A DNA stretch of 64,000 nt. Source: Lachnospiraceae bacterium AC2012. GTDB lineage: Bacteria > Bacillota > Clostridia > Lachnospirales > Lachnospiraceae. How positions within the stretch are numbered: position 1 is the first letter of the stretch; each line of letters opens with the position of its first letter. A model generated the notes under the pieces. The model was not told the origin of the DNA. It worked only from the letters and a program-made list of their open reading frames with translations, and made no database searches. The DNA lies in contig JNIN01000002.1 in NCBI GenBank assembly GCA_000702525.1, positions 124,001 through 188,000 of the forward strand, given 5' to 3'. Below, one piece after another: positions 19,657-27,844 of the stretch. Both the position numbers and the translations under genes were made by a program.

Positions 19657-20352
19657 ATGAAAAAGCAGATATTGATACTCGAAGATGATAGGGATTTAGC
19701 AGAGGGAATTACGCTCTCTTTACAAAGTGATGAATTGGAATTTTATCAATGTTATACGATAAAAGAAGCGAAGAATCTGGTTCAAAACAGGAAATTAGAT
19801 TTGCTGATTCTGGACATTAATTTACCGGATGGAAGTGGCTTGGATTTTTGCCACGAAATAAAACCAATTTTAAATATACCGATTGCGCTACTTACTGCAA
19901 AAGATATGGAAATTGACATTGTAACCGGATTGGAAAATGGAGCGGATGATTATATCACAAAGCCGTTTAGTTTAATGGTATTACGTGCAAGAATAAGAGC
20001 ACTTCTTCGTAGAAATGAAGGAGAACAATGTAAGACGTATCAAGATCAGATCTTTGAATTTTCCTTTGATTCTATGGAGTTTTATAAGAATCATCAGATG
20101 ATTGATTTTAGTAAAACGGAGCAAAAAATCTTGTATTTACTCGTATCAAATCCGGAACGAGTCATCACTAGAGAACGTATCTTGGATTGGGTTTGGGCAG
20201 AAGGAAGTGAATATGGGGAGGACAATGCGATTTCTGTCAGTGTGCGGAGACTTCGTGAAAAACTCGAAGATGACCCGAAAAACCCAAAATATATTGAAAC
20301 TATCTATGGAAAAGGCTATAAATGGAAATGTTTTCATACCGAAGAAAAATAA
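19657..20352 (+). CDS. OmpR-family response regulator
   Basis: 231 aa. Receiver domain (1-115) with acidic pair Asp10/Asp11, phospho-acceptor Asp53 (LLILDINLPDG), conserved Thr and Lys (LLTAKD; ITKPFS), then a winged-helix domain (about 130-228: AISVSVRRLREKLEDD and YIETIYGKGYKW). Cognate kinase overlaps by 31 bp and an FtsX-type ABC exporter follows, an arrangement typical of antimicrobial-peptide or cell-envelope stress modules. Confidence 0.92.
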   Translation: MKKQILILEDDRDLAEGITLSLQSDELEFYQCYTIKEAKNLVQNRKLDLLILDINLPDGSGLDFCHEIKPILNIPIALLTAKDMEIDIVTGLENGADDYITKPFSLMVLRARIRALLRRNEGEQCKTYQDQIFEFSFDSMEFYKNHQMIDFSKTEQKILYLLVSNPERVITRERILDWVWAEGSEYGEDNAISVSVRRLREKLEDDPKNPKYIETIYGKGYKWKCFHTEEK

Positions 20353-21188
20353 AGAGAGATTACGAAAAACTGTTAGAATCACTAGATCGGATCCTTGATG
20401 GAGAGACGATAGATGAAACCTATGATGAATCTTTAGATGCTGCAATTATAGATCGTTTAAATTGCATTATGAATCGAGTGGAACTTCGTCAAGATCGTGC
20501 GGAAGAGGAGCGAGACAAAGTGAAACAGCTGATTTCCGATATTTCACATCAAGTCCGTACACCACTTTCTAATGTTGTTTTATATTCAGAATTATTAGAA
20601 GAATCTTTCCAACAAGATGGCGAAAATTCGTCCTTAAAATTAGTTTCCAAAATAAGGAAGAATGCTGAGGCGCTATCCTTTCAATTGCAAGAATTATTGA
20701 AGGCATCTTATTCAGAACAAGAGATGATTCATCTGCATCCAATGGAAACGAATGTGTGCGAAATTGTGAAAGAAGCTTGCCAGAGAGTAGAAGATTTTGC
20801 GATGAAAGAAGGCATTTCCATGCATATTCAGGTGCAAGAGGAAACGGTTCTGGCTGATTTTAAGTGGACGGTGGAAGCCCTTTTTAACGTGATTCACAAT
20901 GCTGTGAAATATTCAGAACGAGACAGTGAAATCCAAATAGAGGAAGAAATCTATGAATCTTTCGTATGTATTCGCGTAAAAGATTTTGGTGTCGGTATCC
21001 CAGAAGAGGAAGTGACGTCTGTTTGTAATAGATTCTATCGAGGAAGTAATGTATCGAACGAACCGGGAATTGGAATCGGCTTATATTTGACTCGGGAGGT
21101 ATTACAGAAGCAAAAAGGATACCTAAAAATTGACACAAAAGAGGGATTTGGGACATGCGTGTCTTTGTTTTTGCATAGAGCATATTAA
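20322..21188 (+). CDS. Sensor histidine kinase without membrane segments
   Basis: 288 aa. Predicted coiled coil (about 35-70), DHp H-box ISDISHQVRTPLSN with His76, then HATPase_c with N-box NVIHNAVKYSE and G-box GIGIGLYLTREVLQ. No transmembrane helix is visible, so sensing must be cytoplasmic or through a partner such as the downstream ABC permease. Starts 31 bp inside the response regulator gene; a second ATG at 20328 is also possible. Confidence 0.88.
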   Translation: MEMFSYRRKIKRDYEKLLESLDRILDGETIDETYDESLDAAIIDRLNCIMNRVELRQDRAEEERDKVKQLISDISHQVRTPLSNVVLYSELLEESFQQDGENSSLKLVSKIRKNAEALSFQLQELLKASYSEQEMIHLHPMETNVCEIVKEACQRVEDFAMKEGISMHIQVQEETVLADFKWTVEALFNVIHNAVKYSERDSEIQIEEEIYESFVCIRVKDFGVGIPEEEVTSVCNRFYRGSNVSNEPGIGIGLYLTREVLQKQKGYLKIDTKEGFGTCVSLFLHRAY

Positions 21189-21191
21189 GTA

Positions 21192-21261
21192 AAAAACTTC
21201 TTATGTCTATAGAAAGTGACAGAATTGTCATTTTCTGGAAAGAATGACGTAAGAAGTTTTT
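21192..21261 (+). promoter_or_regulatory. Nested hairpins with a BceR-like operator before the ABC genes
   Basis: Outer stem AAAAACTTCTTA (21192-21203) pairs with TAAGAAGTTTTT (21250-21261) and can act as a terminator or attenuator. Inside it lies TGACA-GAAT-TGTCA (21217-21230), which matches the TNACA-N4-TGTNA pattern described for BceR/YxdJ-like regulators, extended by AGAAA/TTTCT. It probably terminates kinase transcription and holds the response-regulator operator for the exporter. Confidence 0.55.
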
Positions 21262-21298
21262 GTTATGCTTGTCATACAAAAACGAAAGAGGAAAAGAA

Positions 21299-21982
21299 AT
21301 GGACATTTTAAAAGTTACAGATTTAAAAAAGTATTACGAGACAGGTGATATCATTGTAAAAGCATTAGATGGAGTCAGTTTATCGGTGAAAAGAGGCGAA
21401 TTTCTTGCAGTCGTCGGGACTTCAGGAAGTGGGAAGTCTACGTTATTAAATATGATGGGAGGCCTTGATACTCCGACAGAAGGTGAGATTATCATAGATG
21501 GTCAAAGTATTTCCGGCCTTTCTAGAGATGAATTAACGATATTGCGTAGAAGGAAAATTGGTTTTGTCTTTCAGAATTATAATTTACTTCCCTTATTGAA
21601 TGTATATGAAAATATTGTTCTTCCCATTCGTTTAGATGGCGGGAAGGTTCGTGAGAAGGACTTGGATGATATTCTGGATTTTTTACATTTAAAAGATAAG
21701 AAATATGAAATGCCATCGCATCTATCCGGTGGACAGCAACAAAGAGTTGCATTAGCAAGGGCACTAGCCATGAAACCAGCAATTATCTTAGCGGATGAAC
21801 CTACTGGAAATCTGGATAGTAGAACGAGTCAGGATGTCATGGGTCTATTGAAGATATCCGCAAGAGAATTGGGACAGACCATTGTGATGATCACACATAA
21901 TGAAGAGATTGCTCAGCTTGCCGACCGAATTATCCGTATTGAGGACGGTCATATTGTAAAGGGGGCTGTAGCAAATGTTTAA
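21299..21982 (+). CDS. ABC exporter ATP-binding protein (MacB/LolD type)
   Basis: 227 aa from the ATG at 21299 (MDILKVTDLKKYYETG), with AGAGGA upstream. Walker A VVGTSGSGKSTLLNMMG, signature LSGGQQQRVALARAL, Walker B ILADEPTGNLD, H-loop MITHNEEIA. Works with the FtsX-type permease that overlaps it by 8 bp. Likely under the two-component system just upstream. Confidence 0.95.
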   Translation: MDILKVTDLKKYYETGDIIVKALDGVSLSVKRGEFLAVVGTSGSGKSTLLNMMGGLDTPTEGEIIIDGQSISGLSRDELTILRRRKIGFVFQNYNLLPLLNVYENIVLPIRLDGGKVREKDLDDILDFLHLKDKKYEMPSHLSGGQQQRVALARALAMKPAIILADEPTGNLDSRTSQDVMGLLKISARELGQTIVMITHNEEIAQLADRIIRIEDGHIVKGAVANV

Positions 21983-24476
21983 AGTTTCAAATTCAGGTGT
22001 CATCTGGGAATATGCCAAATCGATGTATTGCCGAGATAAGAAGAAAAATATATTGATGATTATCGCAGTTTTCCTGACGTCGTTACTTATTTCTACTGTG
22101 TTATTCGTTGGCGAAGGCTATTATCAATCCTTATGCATGAGAAACCGCTATATGGAAGGCATGGATTATGACATCTCCTTAACGGAACCAACAGAAGAGC
22201 AGGTTTCCATAGTTAAAAGTATGTCGCAAGTAAAGTGTGCAGGTGTCTGCGTACGTTGTACGATTATAACGGGATACGAAGGTCAGGAGATTGATAAAGT
22301 TCGTGTTTTTTGGATCGACAGTACTTGCTATGAAAAACAGTTGGCGCCAGCATTGGCAGAATTACATGGTTCTTATCCAAAAGAACAAAATGAAATTATG
22401 TTATCAGAGAAAGCTTTAAAGGAAATGGGAATATCCCACCCGAAAGTTGGAATGTCACTTCCTGTGTCATACTATAATATCTCAACCGATCAGGAAGGCG
22501 AAAACGTTCTTAATAACAACTTTATTTTGAGTGGTTATTATAAGGATTATACGGGTAAAAAAACAGGATACGTTTCTAAAGATTTCTTTGATAAAACGGG
22601 TGTAAAGCAAACGGATTTTACGCAGGGAACTTTAAATATCACACTCAAAAATCCATTATATTCGCAATCGGATATTTTGAAAATGATACAAAAACTTGGA
22701 TTAAGCCATTCCCAAGTGATTACAGGTGATGATGATGCTATTACAGAATTTATAAGAATGATGATTGGTTTGTGTTGTTTTCTTTTGATGGTATTTCTGA
22801 GTGGATTTTTATTTATATATAATATTCAGTATCTCTCATTACAAAAGGATATTCGCGCTTTTGGGCAGTTGAAAACCATAGGAACGACTTCGAAACAGCT
22901 ACGAAAAATAGTCAATATCCAGACCTTTCTGAATGCAATGGTGGGAATTACTTTGGGCATGATTGTGACACTCGTATTTGGAAATACAATCTTAAAACTT
23001 TGTTTATCCAATGTTTCGATTTCTATGCATGCAATCTCTTGGAATCAGGGGATGCTGCTTGCCTTAGGTATTGCAGTGATATTCTCGTTTACCGTTGTAT
23101 TTCTAGGAAGTAGAAAGTCCAGACGAATGGTAGAGAATATTTCCCCGATGGAAGCAATGAAATATATAGGGGTTGAAAGATCTAAAAAGGGAAAGAAGAG
23201 AAAGCGGAGCGGAAATATTTCTTCTATAGCGATGCAGAATATAGGACGTGATAAGAAACAATTATTTGTGATTCTTTCCTCACTTAGTGTCGCAATCGCA
23301 TTATTTTTAATTGTGAATAGTATAATCCTTTCGAATCGGGCGGATTACATATTGAACCAAGTGTTATCGTCTGATATGGAACTTTTAAATACATCTCTAT
23401 TAAGTGATTCTGAGCAGCAAGTATTTGATGCAGATTTCGTTTCAAAGATTCGTGATATAGAGGGGGTTAAAGATGTTCGAGAAGTGACCTCGATAGAAGC
23501 AAATGTTCCTTACCAAAAGGCTTATGAGGAATATTATAAAGAATTATACAAATCCAGATATACTCCGGGTGATTATGATGCAGATATGGCACGTTATAAG
23601 GAGCACCCCGATGATGTGCAGTTTACATGCCGCGTTATCGGTGTAGATGATCTAGAATTTAAAATGTTGAATGCAACGGTTGGAAATGTAATAGATGAGC
23701 AGGCATTTAAAGAAGGAAAAATCTGTTTTGCACACAAACTTTTTACGGAGGGAGACAATCATATCCCTGGAAATGAAGTAACATTTTCTCTTCCTGTTAA
23801 TGGAGAAAGAGTTGATCAAAGTATAGAAATTGGAGCATTGATTGATGATAATCCAGCGTATTATGCGGCGGGGTATTCGCCAGATTTAATCGTCAGTAAA
23901 TCCTATCTGGATCAGATCAGTGGAGGGGAAGCATTGGTTGAAAAATTAAAAATAGATTATAACGATGCTTATGATGTAGCCACGGAAAAAGAAATCAAGG
24001 AAATGCTACAAGATACAAAGAATGTTTCCATGGAATCTAAACTGGAACGACTAAAAGAAATGAAATCGGATGAAAACCGGATTCGTATTCTGGGAAATGT
24101 TATCGCATTTACCATTGCAATCCTTGCCATTATGAATTTTGTGAATATGATGTGTACCAGCCTTGAGCATCGCAGCAATGAATTTGCAATCCTAGAAAGT
24201 ATTGGAATGACGAGAAGGCAGCAACGGAAGATGATTATGATAGAAGCTCTTTTTTATGCGGTTTTTTCCATTATTATCGCATGTGCTGTGGGAATCCCTC
24301 TGAGTTATTTGGCGTTCCAAAACTTTAAAGTATATGATATTTCATTTTCTGTACCTTTTTTATCCGATGCCCTAGTATTTGTCTTATTTATTGGGATATG
24401 CATCGTGATTACGCAGATTGTATTTGCGCATATACGGAAAGTCTCGATTGTTGAGCTGTTACGGGAGAATGTGTAA
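21975..24476 (+). CDS. FtsX-family ABC permease
   Basis: 833 aa. One N-terminal helix (about 25-45), an extracellular region (about 50-245), three helices (about 255-385), a short helix near 435-452, a second large extracellular region (about 455-690) and three C-terminal helices (about 700-820). This duplicated FtsX layout is longer than a BceB permease (about 650 aa). Probably exports or senses peptides or lipids together with the ATPase at 21299. Function beyond that is inference from context. Confidence 0.88.
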   Translation: MFKVSNSGVIWEYAKSMYCRDKKKNILMIIAVFLTSLLISTVLFVGEGYYQSLCMRNRYMEGMDYDISLTEPTEEQVSIVKSMSQVKCAGVCVRCTIITGYEGQEIDKVRVFWIDSTCYEKQLAPALAELHGSYPKEQNEIMLSEKALKEMGISHPKVGMSLPVSYYNISTDQEGENVLNNNFILSGYYKDYTGKKTGYVSKDFFDKTGVKQTDFTQGTLNITLKNPLYSQSDILKMIQKLGLSHSQVITGDDDAITEFIRMMIGLCCFLLMVFLSGFLFIYNIQYLSLQKDIRAFGQLKTIGTTSKQLRKIVNIQTFLNAMVGITLGMIVTLVFGNTILKLCLSNVSISMHAISWNQGMLLALGIAVIFSFTVVFLGSRKSRRMVENISPMEAMKYIGVERSKKGKKRKRSGNISSIAMQNIGRDKKQLFVILSSLSVAIALFLIVNSIILSNRADYILNQVLSSDMELLNTSLLSDSEQQVFDADFVSKIRDIEGVKDVREVTSIEANVPYQKAYEEYYKELYKSRYTPGDYDADMARYKEHPDDVQFTCRVIGVDDLEFKMLNATVGNVIDEQAFKEGKICFAHKLFTEGDNHIPGNEVTFSLPVNGERVDQSIEIGALIDDNPAYYAAGYSPDLIVSKSYLDQISGGEALVEKLKIDYNDAYDVATEKEIKEMLQDTKNVSMESKLERLKEMKSDENRIRILGNVIAFTIAILAIMNFVNMMCTSLEHRSNEFAILESIGMTRRQQRKMIMIEALFYAVFSIIIACAVGIPLSYLAFQNFKVYDISFSVPFLSDALVFVLFIGICIVITQIVFAHIRKVSIVELLRENV

Positions 24477-24482
24477 GAAGAT

Positions 24483-24521
24483 GAGGATTTTATTGGGTCA
24501 GGATAACCCGATAAAATCCTC
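24483..24521. terminator. Hairpin after the ABC permease gene
   Basis: GAGGATTTTAT / ATAAAATCCTC with inner GGGT/ACCC. A long, nearly perfect stem 4 bp after the permease stop; the plus-strand T run only appears about 15 nt later, so terminator function is probable but not textbook. Confidence 0.55.
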
Positions 24522-24552
24522 AAATTAATATACGAAATTTTTTTTGAATGAT

Positions 24553-24987
24553 CTACTTCATTTCCTGGATTTTATCATTTATCTTCTTTGCTTCAGCATG
24601 ATAATAAATCATAAAAAAGAACCAGATAAAAAAAGCAACTGCTAACTGAATCGCCGCAATGATAATTCCCTGACCAATGGTAGCTGAACCGCCTATCCAT
24701 CCAACAGCATATGCAACGATTGTATAGACGATACATCCTATTCCCATATGTATCAAAACTCTAATAGGCATTGGAAATTTTTCTTTTTGATAGATAATGG
24801 TTGGAACTCCAAATCCCAGGCCGATTATCATACATCCTACCACCATTTTCGTAAATTGGTAATTATTAAGGTTGAAATTTCCATTGTATCCTATATCAAA
24901 TACGATTCCTACGAAGCAAAAAATAGTCATTGCCGTTCCTATACTGATTACTGTACTTTTTATTAAATCCTTTATAAGTTCTTTCAT
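24553..24987 (-). CDS. DUF3021 membrane protein, second copy
   Basis: 144 aa from the ATG at 24987; AGGAGG ends 8 nt upstream, while a GTG further up lies within that site. Four hydrophobic helices (STVISIGTAMTIFCFVGIVF, MVVGCMIIGLGFGVPTI, IGCIVYTIVAYAVGWIG, QLAVAFFIWFFFMIYY). Follows a LytTR gene by 12 bp, as DUF3021 partners do. Sequence is clearly different from the DUF3021 at 16501, so this is not a recent duplication. Confidence 0.82.
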   Translation of the reverse strand: MKELIKDLIKSTVISIGTAMTIFCFVGIVFDIGYNGNFNLNNYQFTKMVVGCMIIGLGFGVPTIIYQKEKFPMPIRVLIHMGIGCIVYTIVAYAVGWIGGSATIGQGIIIAAIQLAVAFFIWFFFMIYYHAEAKKINDKIQEMK

Positions 24988-24999
24988 TACTTTCACCTC

Positions 25000-25437
25000 C
25001 TATAATCCGAGATATCTTTTGAACTCTGGCAAATATGTTCTCGAAACATAATCTTTGCATCCATTTTTCAAATGTAACAAAAGTGTTCCGCTAAATCCTG
25101 GCTCAATGCTGTCCATATAAGACAGATTAATCAATGTGGATTTTGATATCTGCATGAACTGTTTACCTAATTGCTGGCCAATCTCATAGAGTCTTTTTCG
25201 GGAACGATATTTTTGATTATTACCATAAATAATCGTATCCCCATCCTCGATTCTGACCATGTATATTTCCATAGGCTGAAGAATGATAAGATCTTCTTCA
25301 TTTTTCAAGGCAGTTATGGGAGTTTCGTTTGTATGGAATGTATCAAGCATTCGCTGTATTTCATCAGTCACCTTGTCAGTGTAAATCACTGCATATGGTT
25401 CTTTATATTTAGAGGAAATATCAATGCTTACCTTCAT
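25000..25437 (-). CDS. LytTR-domain transcriptional regulator, second copy
   Basis: 145 aa, no receiver domain. LytTR block about 45-145: LIILQPMEIYMVRIEDGDT, FMQISKSTLINLSYMDSIEP, and RTYLPEFKRYLGL at the end. Ribosome site AAAGGAG 8 nt before the ATG; its own promoter is at 25467-25495. Together with DUF3021 it forms a two-gene membrane-linked regulatory unit. Targets unknown, possibly itself. Confidence 0.88.
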   Translation of the reverse strand: MKVSIDISSKYKEPYAVIYTDKVTDEIQRMLDTFHTNETPITALKNEEDLIILQPMEIYMVRIEDGDTIIYGNNQKYRSRKRLYEIGQQLGKQFMQISKSTLINLSYMDSIEPGFSGTLLLHLKNGCKDYVSRTYLPEFKRYLGL

Positions 25438-25466
25438 GCTAGGTCTCCTTTCTTTTTGATGATGTA

Positions 25467-25495
25467 ATCATATAATATATCATACGGCCTGTCAT
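25467..25495 (-). promoter_or_regulatory. Promoter of the second LytTR-DUF3021 unit
   Basis: On the minus strand ATGACA (25490-25495), 17-nt spacer, TATGAT (25467-25472). Lies 30 bp upstream of the LytTR start. Confidence 0.6.
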
Positions 25496-25654
25496 GAAAA
25501 ATGAGGTAAGTGACTAAAAATGGAAGGTGAAATGCAAAATAGGATGTCAATGAGGATTCAGAAAATAATCAAGGGTGATGGTTATCCGGTTATGAAAAAA
25601 GAGTGTATAAAGAATAGCTCAGACGTTGATTGGAGAAAACAATAGATAGAATCA

Positions 25655-25687
25655 TTAAAAAGAAAGGCCTGCGGAAATCCGCAGGCC
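25655..25687 (-). terminator. hsp20 terminator
   Basis: GGCCTGCGG / CCGCAGGCC perfect stem (25666-25687); reading the minus strand it is followed by TTTCTTTTT. Confidence 0.85.
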
Positions 25688-25697
25688 CATTTTATCG

Positions 25698-26147
25698 TCA
25701 TCCTTCGATGAGTATCTGTTTCTTTTCAGGAAGCGTCTCTTTGTCCTTCTTAGGAAGGGTAAGATTCAAAACTCCATGCTTGAAGCTTGCCTTAACATCT
25801 TCTTCAGTGATGTTCTCACCGACATAGAAGCTTCTCTGCATTGATCCGGAATAACGCTCCTGCCTGATAAGTTTGCCCTTCTTATCCTTTTCGTCCTTAT
25901 CCAGACCTTTGTTTGCACTGACAATGAGATATCCATTGTTCAGCTCCAGACCAATTTCTTCTTTCTTGAAGCCGGGCAGGTCGATATCTACTTCGTAGTG
26001 ATCGTCATGCTCATGAACATCGGTCTTCATCATCCTGTCGGCGTGTCTGCCATACAGTTTTCTTTCAGTTCTGTCCAAATCTCTGAAATCCGGGAATGCG
26101 AACCAGTCGTCAAATAAATCTTCTCCAAAAATACTAGGTCTTAACAT
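25698..26147 (-). CDS. hsp20: Small heat-shock protein, Hsp20/alpha-crystallin family
   Basis: 149 aa from the ATG at 26147 (MLRPSIFGEDLFDDWF), with AAGGAGGT upstream; an in-frame ATG at 26171 overlaps the ribosome site. Alpha-crystallin domain about 40-140 (DVHEHDDHYEVDIDLPGFKK, LNNGYLIVSA, and the terminal GVLNLTLPK motif). ATP-independent chaperone that holds unfolding proteins. Regulated by HrcA through the CIRCE element upstream and ended by a strong terminator. Confidence 0.94.
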   Translation of the reverse strand: MLRPSIFGEDLFDDWFAFPDFRDLDRTERKLYGRHADRMMKTDVHEHDDHYEVDIDLPGFKKEEIGLELNNGYLIVSANKGLDKDEKDKKGKLIRQERYSGSMQRSFYVGENITEEDVKASFKHGVLNLTLPKKDKETLPEKKQILIEG

Positions 26148-26263
26148 AATGTTTACCTCCTTTTCACTCAATACTGTTAATAGCTACTGAGCAAGGGGAA
26201 GGAGGGATTAGATCATTGGAACATTCCGTTCTTTTGGTCTTCTCTGTTCCTCTGTTCGATTAT

Positions 26264-26292
26264 GTTATACCACCAAGATTAGCACTCGTCAA
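26264..26292 (-). promoter_or_regulatory. hsp20 sigma-A promoter overlapping CIRCE
   Basis: Minus strand TTGACG (26287-26292), 17-nt spacer, TATAAC (26264-26269). The -35 box lies within the CIRCE operator, so HrcA binding would block polymerase. Confidence 0.8.
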
Positions 26293-26305
26293 GCGAGAGT
26301 GCTAA
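26279..26305. promoter_or_regulatory. CIRCE operator (HrcA binding site)
   Basis: Perfect TTAGCACTC-N9-GAGTGCTAA, identical to the canonical CIRCE consensus. Located 132 bp upstream of the hsp20 start. Confidence 0.95.
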
Positions 26306-26379
26306 TAAAATTTATGAAATATTTGTAAACTGTCTATGCCGTGTGGCCTTTGGCGTAAATCCGGCTTAAGGTTACACGC

Positions 26380-26694
26380 TTATTTCTTCCATAATTTAAT
26401 AGTTTTTAGAAGCTTTTCTTTTTCCTCATTATTGAGCTTTTTTATTTCAGCCATCAGCGCGTTATCGATGGATGATGCTATGTAGTCCGGTTCTAAATTT
26501 CCAACAAGTTCATCAAGTGTGATTCCCATAAGTTTGGCATAGTAAATAAGAAGTCTAAGTGACATAGCAGTTCTGCCATTTTCGACGTTACTGATGTATC
26601 CAGGTGTGACATCTAATTCGGCTGCTACCTGATGTTGAGTCATTCCGAGACTGATTCGGTAACTCTTTATCTGTTCTCCGTAGTTATCATTCAT
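26380..26694 (-). CDS. XRE-family HTH regulator
   Basis: 104 aa from the ATG at 26694 (MNDNYGEQIKSYR), with GAGGT 6 nt upstream. N-terminal HTH_3 domain (about 5-62): MTQHQVAAELDVTPGYISNVENGRT. The C-terminal half is a short helix-rich tail ending LLKTIKLWKK. Divergent from the phosphoesterase at 26824; target unknown. It marks the start of the accessory part of the window. Confidence 0.85.
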   Translation of the reverse strand: MNDNYGEQIKSYRISLGMTQHQVAAELDVTPGYISNVENGRTAMSLRLLIYYAKLMGITLDELVGNLEPDYIASSIDNALMAEIKKLNNEEKEKLLKTIKLWKK

Positions 26695-26823
26695 AATATA
26701 CCTCATTTATTAATTATATATATAATTATACTATTAGTATTGACTGAAGGACAACATCTGATTAGTATAGTTTATATATTATAAGTATATCTTGAAATGA
26801 ACGATTATTGAGAGGATGGAAAA

Positions 26824-27765
26824 ATGAGTAAAGTGTTTGTAATACCTGATGTGCATTTGAAACCATGGATATTTGATAAGGCGGAGGAGTTAATCTCACG
26901 TGCAAAATACGATGCGATAGTTTGCCTGGGAGATATGGTGGATGACTGGAATCAGGAGATAAATCTTGGATTATATGCTGAGACATTCGATGCGCTTGTT
27001 GAATTTATAAAACGGCATCCAAATTTCCTGCTTTGTTACGGCAATCATGATTTGAGTTATTTGTGGAGAACACATGAATCAGGATATTCAGAATATGCTA
27101 GACAAACTGTTCTTGACGGATTGTCCAAACTTGAAAAGAATCTTCCGGCAGAGAGTATTGCTTTTATACATCGGATGGATAATGTGTTGTTTAGTCATGC
27201 TGGACTCTCAGAGGCCTTTGTTTCTCACTTCTTTCCAGCCTTTGATGGTAGTATAGATAAATTATTAGAAAGAATAAATGCGTTTAGAAGAGAAGAAATG
27301 TGGCGTGATGATTCGCCTATATGGGTGAGACCACAGAATGGTCGTATAGAAATGTTTTCAAATGGTTTCTTGCAGGTTGTTGGACATACGCCAGTGAGAA
27401 AGACGGATTTCTTTCGGAATATCCTTACAGTAGATAATTTTTCAACATATTGTGATGGAACGCCGATTGGAGACCAACGGTTTATTTGGGTTGATACTGT
27501 TGCTAAGGAGTGGGGATTTGCAGATGGTGACGGAAATCCCGAGAAACTGCCGGATCCTAGGCTGGATGTCCGTAATTATAAGGTTGGAGATTACGTAAAG
27601 TTTAAAGTTAGATGGCATGATACTCAGAAAGAGGAAATTCTTAAGGGAACTATTCAAGTGATAGATCGATATCCCGGTGGGTATGCTGAGATTGACATAT
27701 TGAGTGGAGATACTATTTACAAACATTTTCCGCTGAAGGATGTAATTTCTTTTGGTGAATTATAA
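26824..27765 (+). CDS. Calcineurin-like metallophosphoesterase
   Basis: 313 aa. PPP-type metal motifs in order: DVH (residues 9-11), GDMVDDW, GNHDLSY, and a histidine in VLFSHAGLSE plus VVGHTPVRK. It likely hydrolyses phosphoesters of proteins, nucleotides or RNA caps. The C-terminal 60 residues (about 255-313) form an extra beta-rich domain (YKVGDYVKFKVRWHDTQKEE). Ribosome site GAGAGG upstream. It is followed 80 bp later by an Abi-like HEPN protein; co-transcription is possible. Confidence 0.88.
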   Translation: MSKVFVIPDVHLKPWIFDKAEELISRAKYDAIVCLGDMVDDWNQEINLGLYAETFDALVEFIKRHPNFLLCYGNHDLSYLWRTHESGYSEYARQTVLDGLSKLEKNLPAESIAFIHRMDNVLFSHAGLSEAFVSHFFPAFDGSIDKLLERINAFRREEMWRDDSPIWVRPQNGRIEMFSNGFLQVVGHTPVRKTDFFRNILTVDNFSTYCDGTPIGDQRFIWVDTVAKEWGFADGDGNPEKLPDPRLDVRNYKVGDYVKFKVRWHDTQKEEILKGTIQVIDRYPGGYAEIDILSGDTIYKHFPLKDVISFGEL

Positions 27766-27844
27766 CTGTGATAGTTACTATGAAGAATGTTACTAGGATT
27801 AAACGAATAAATGAACATGCACTAAAAAGAATAGAGATGAAAAA

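Noticed and set aside
26320-26380. Terminator between hsp20 promoter region and the XRE gene
   Set aside because: Imperfect CGTGT..CCTT/AAGG..ACACG pairing without a T run on either strand.
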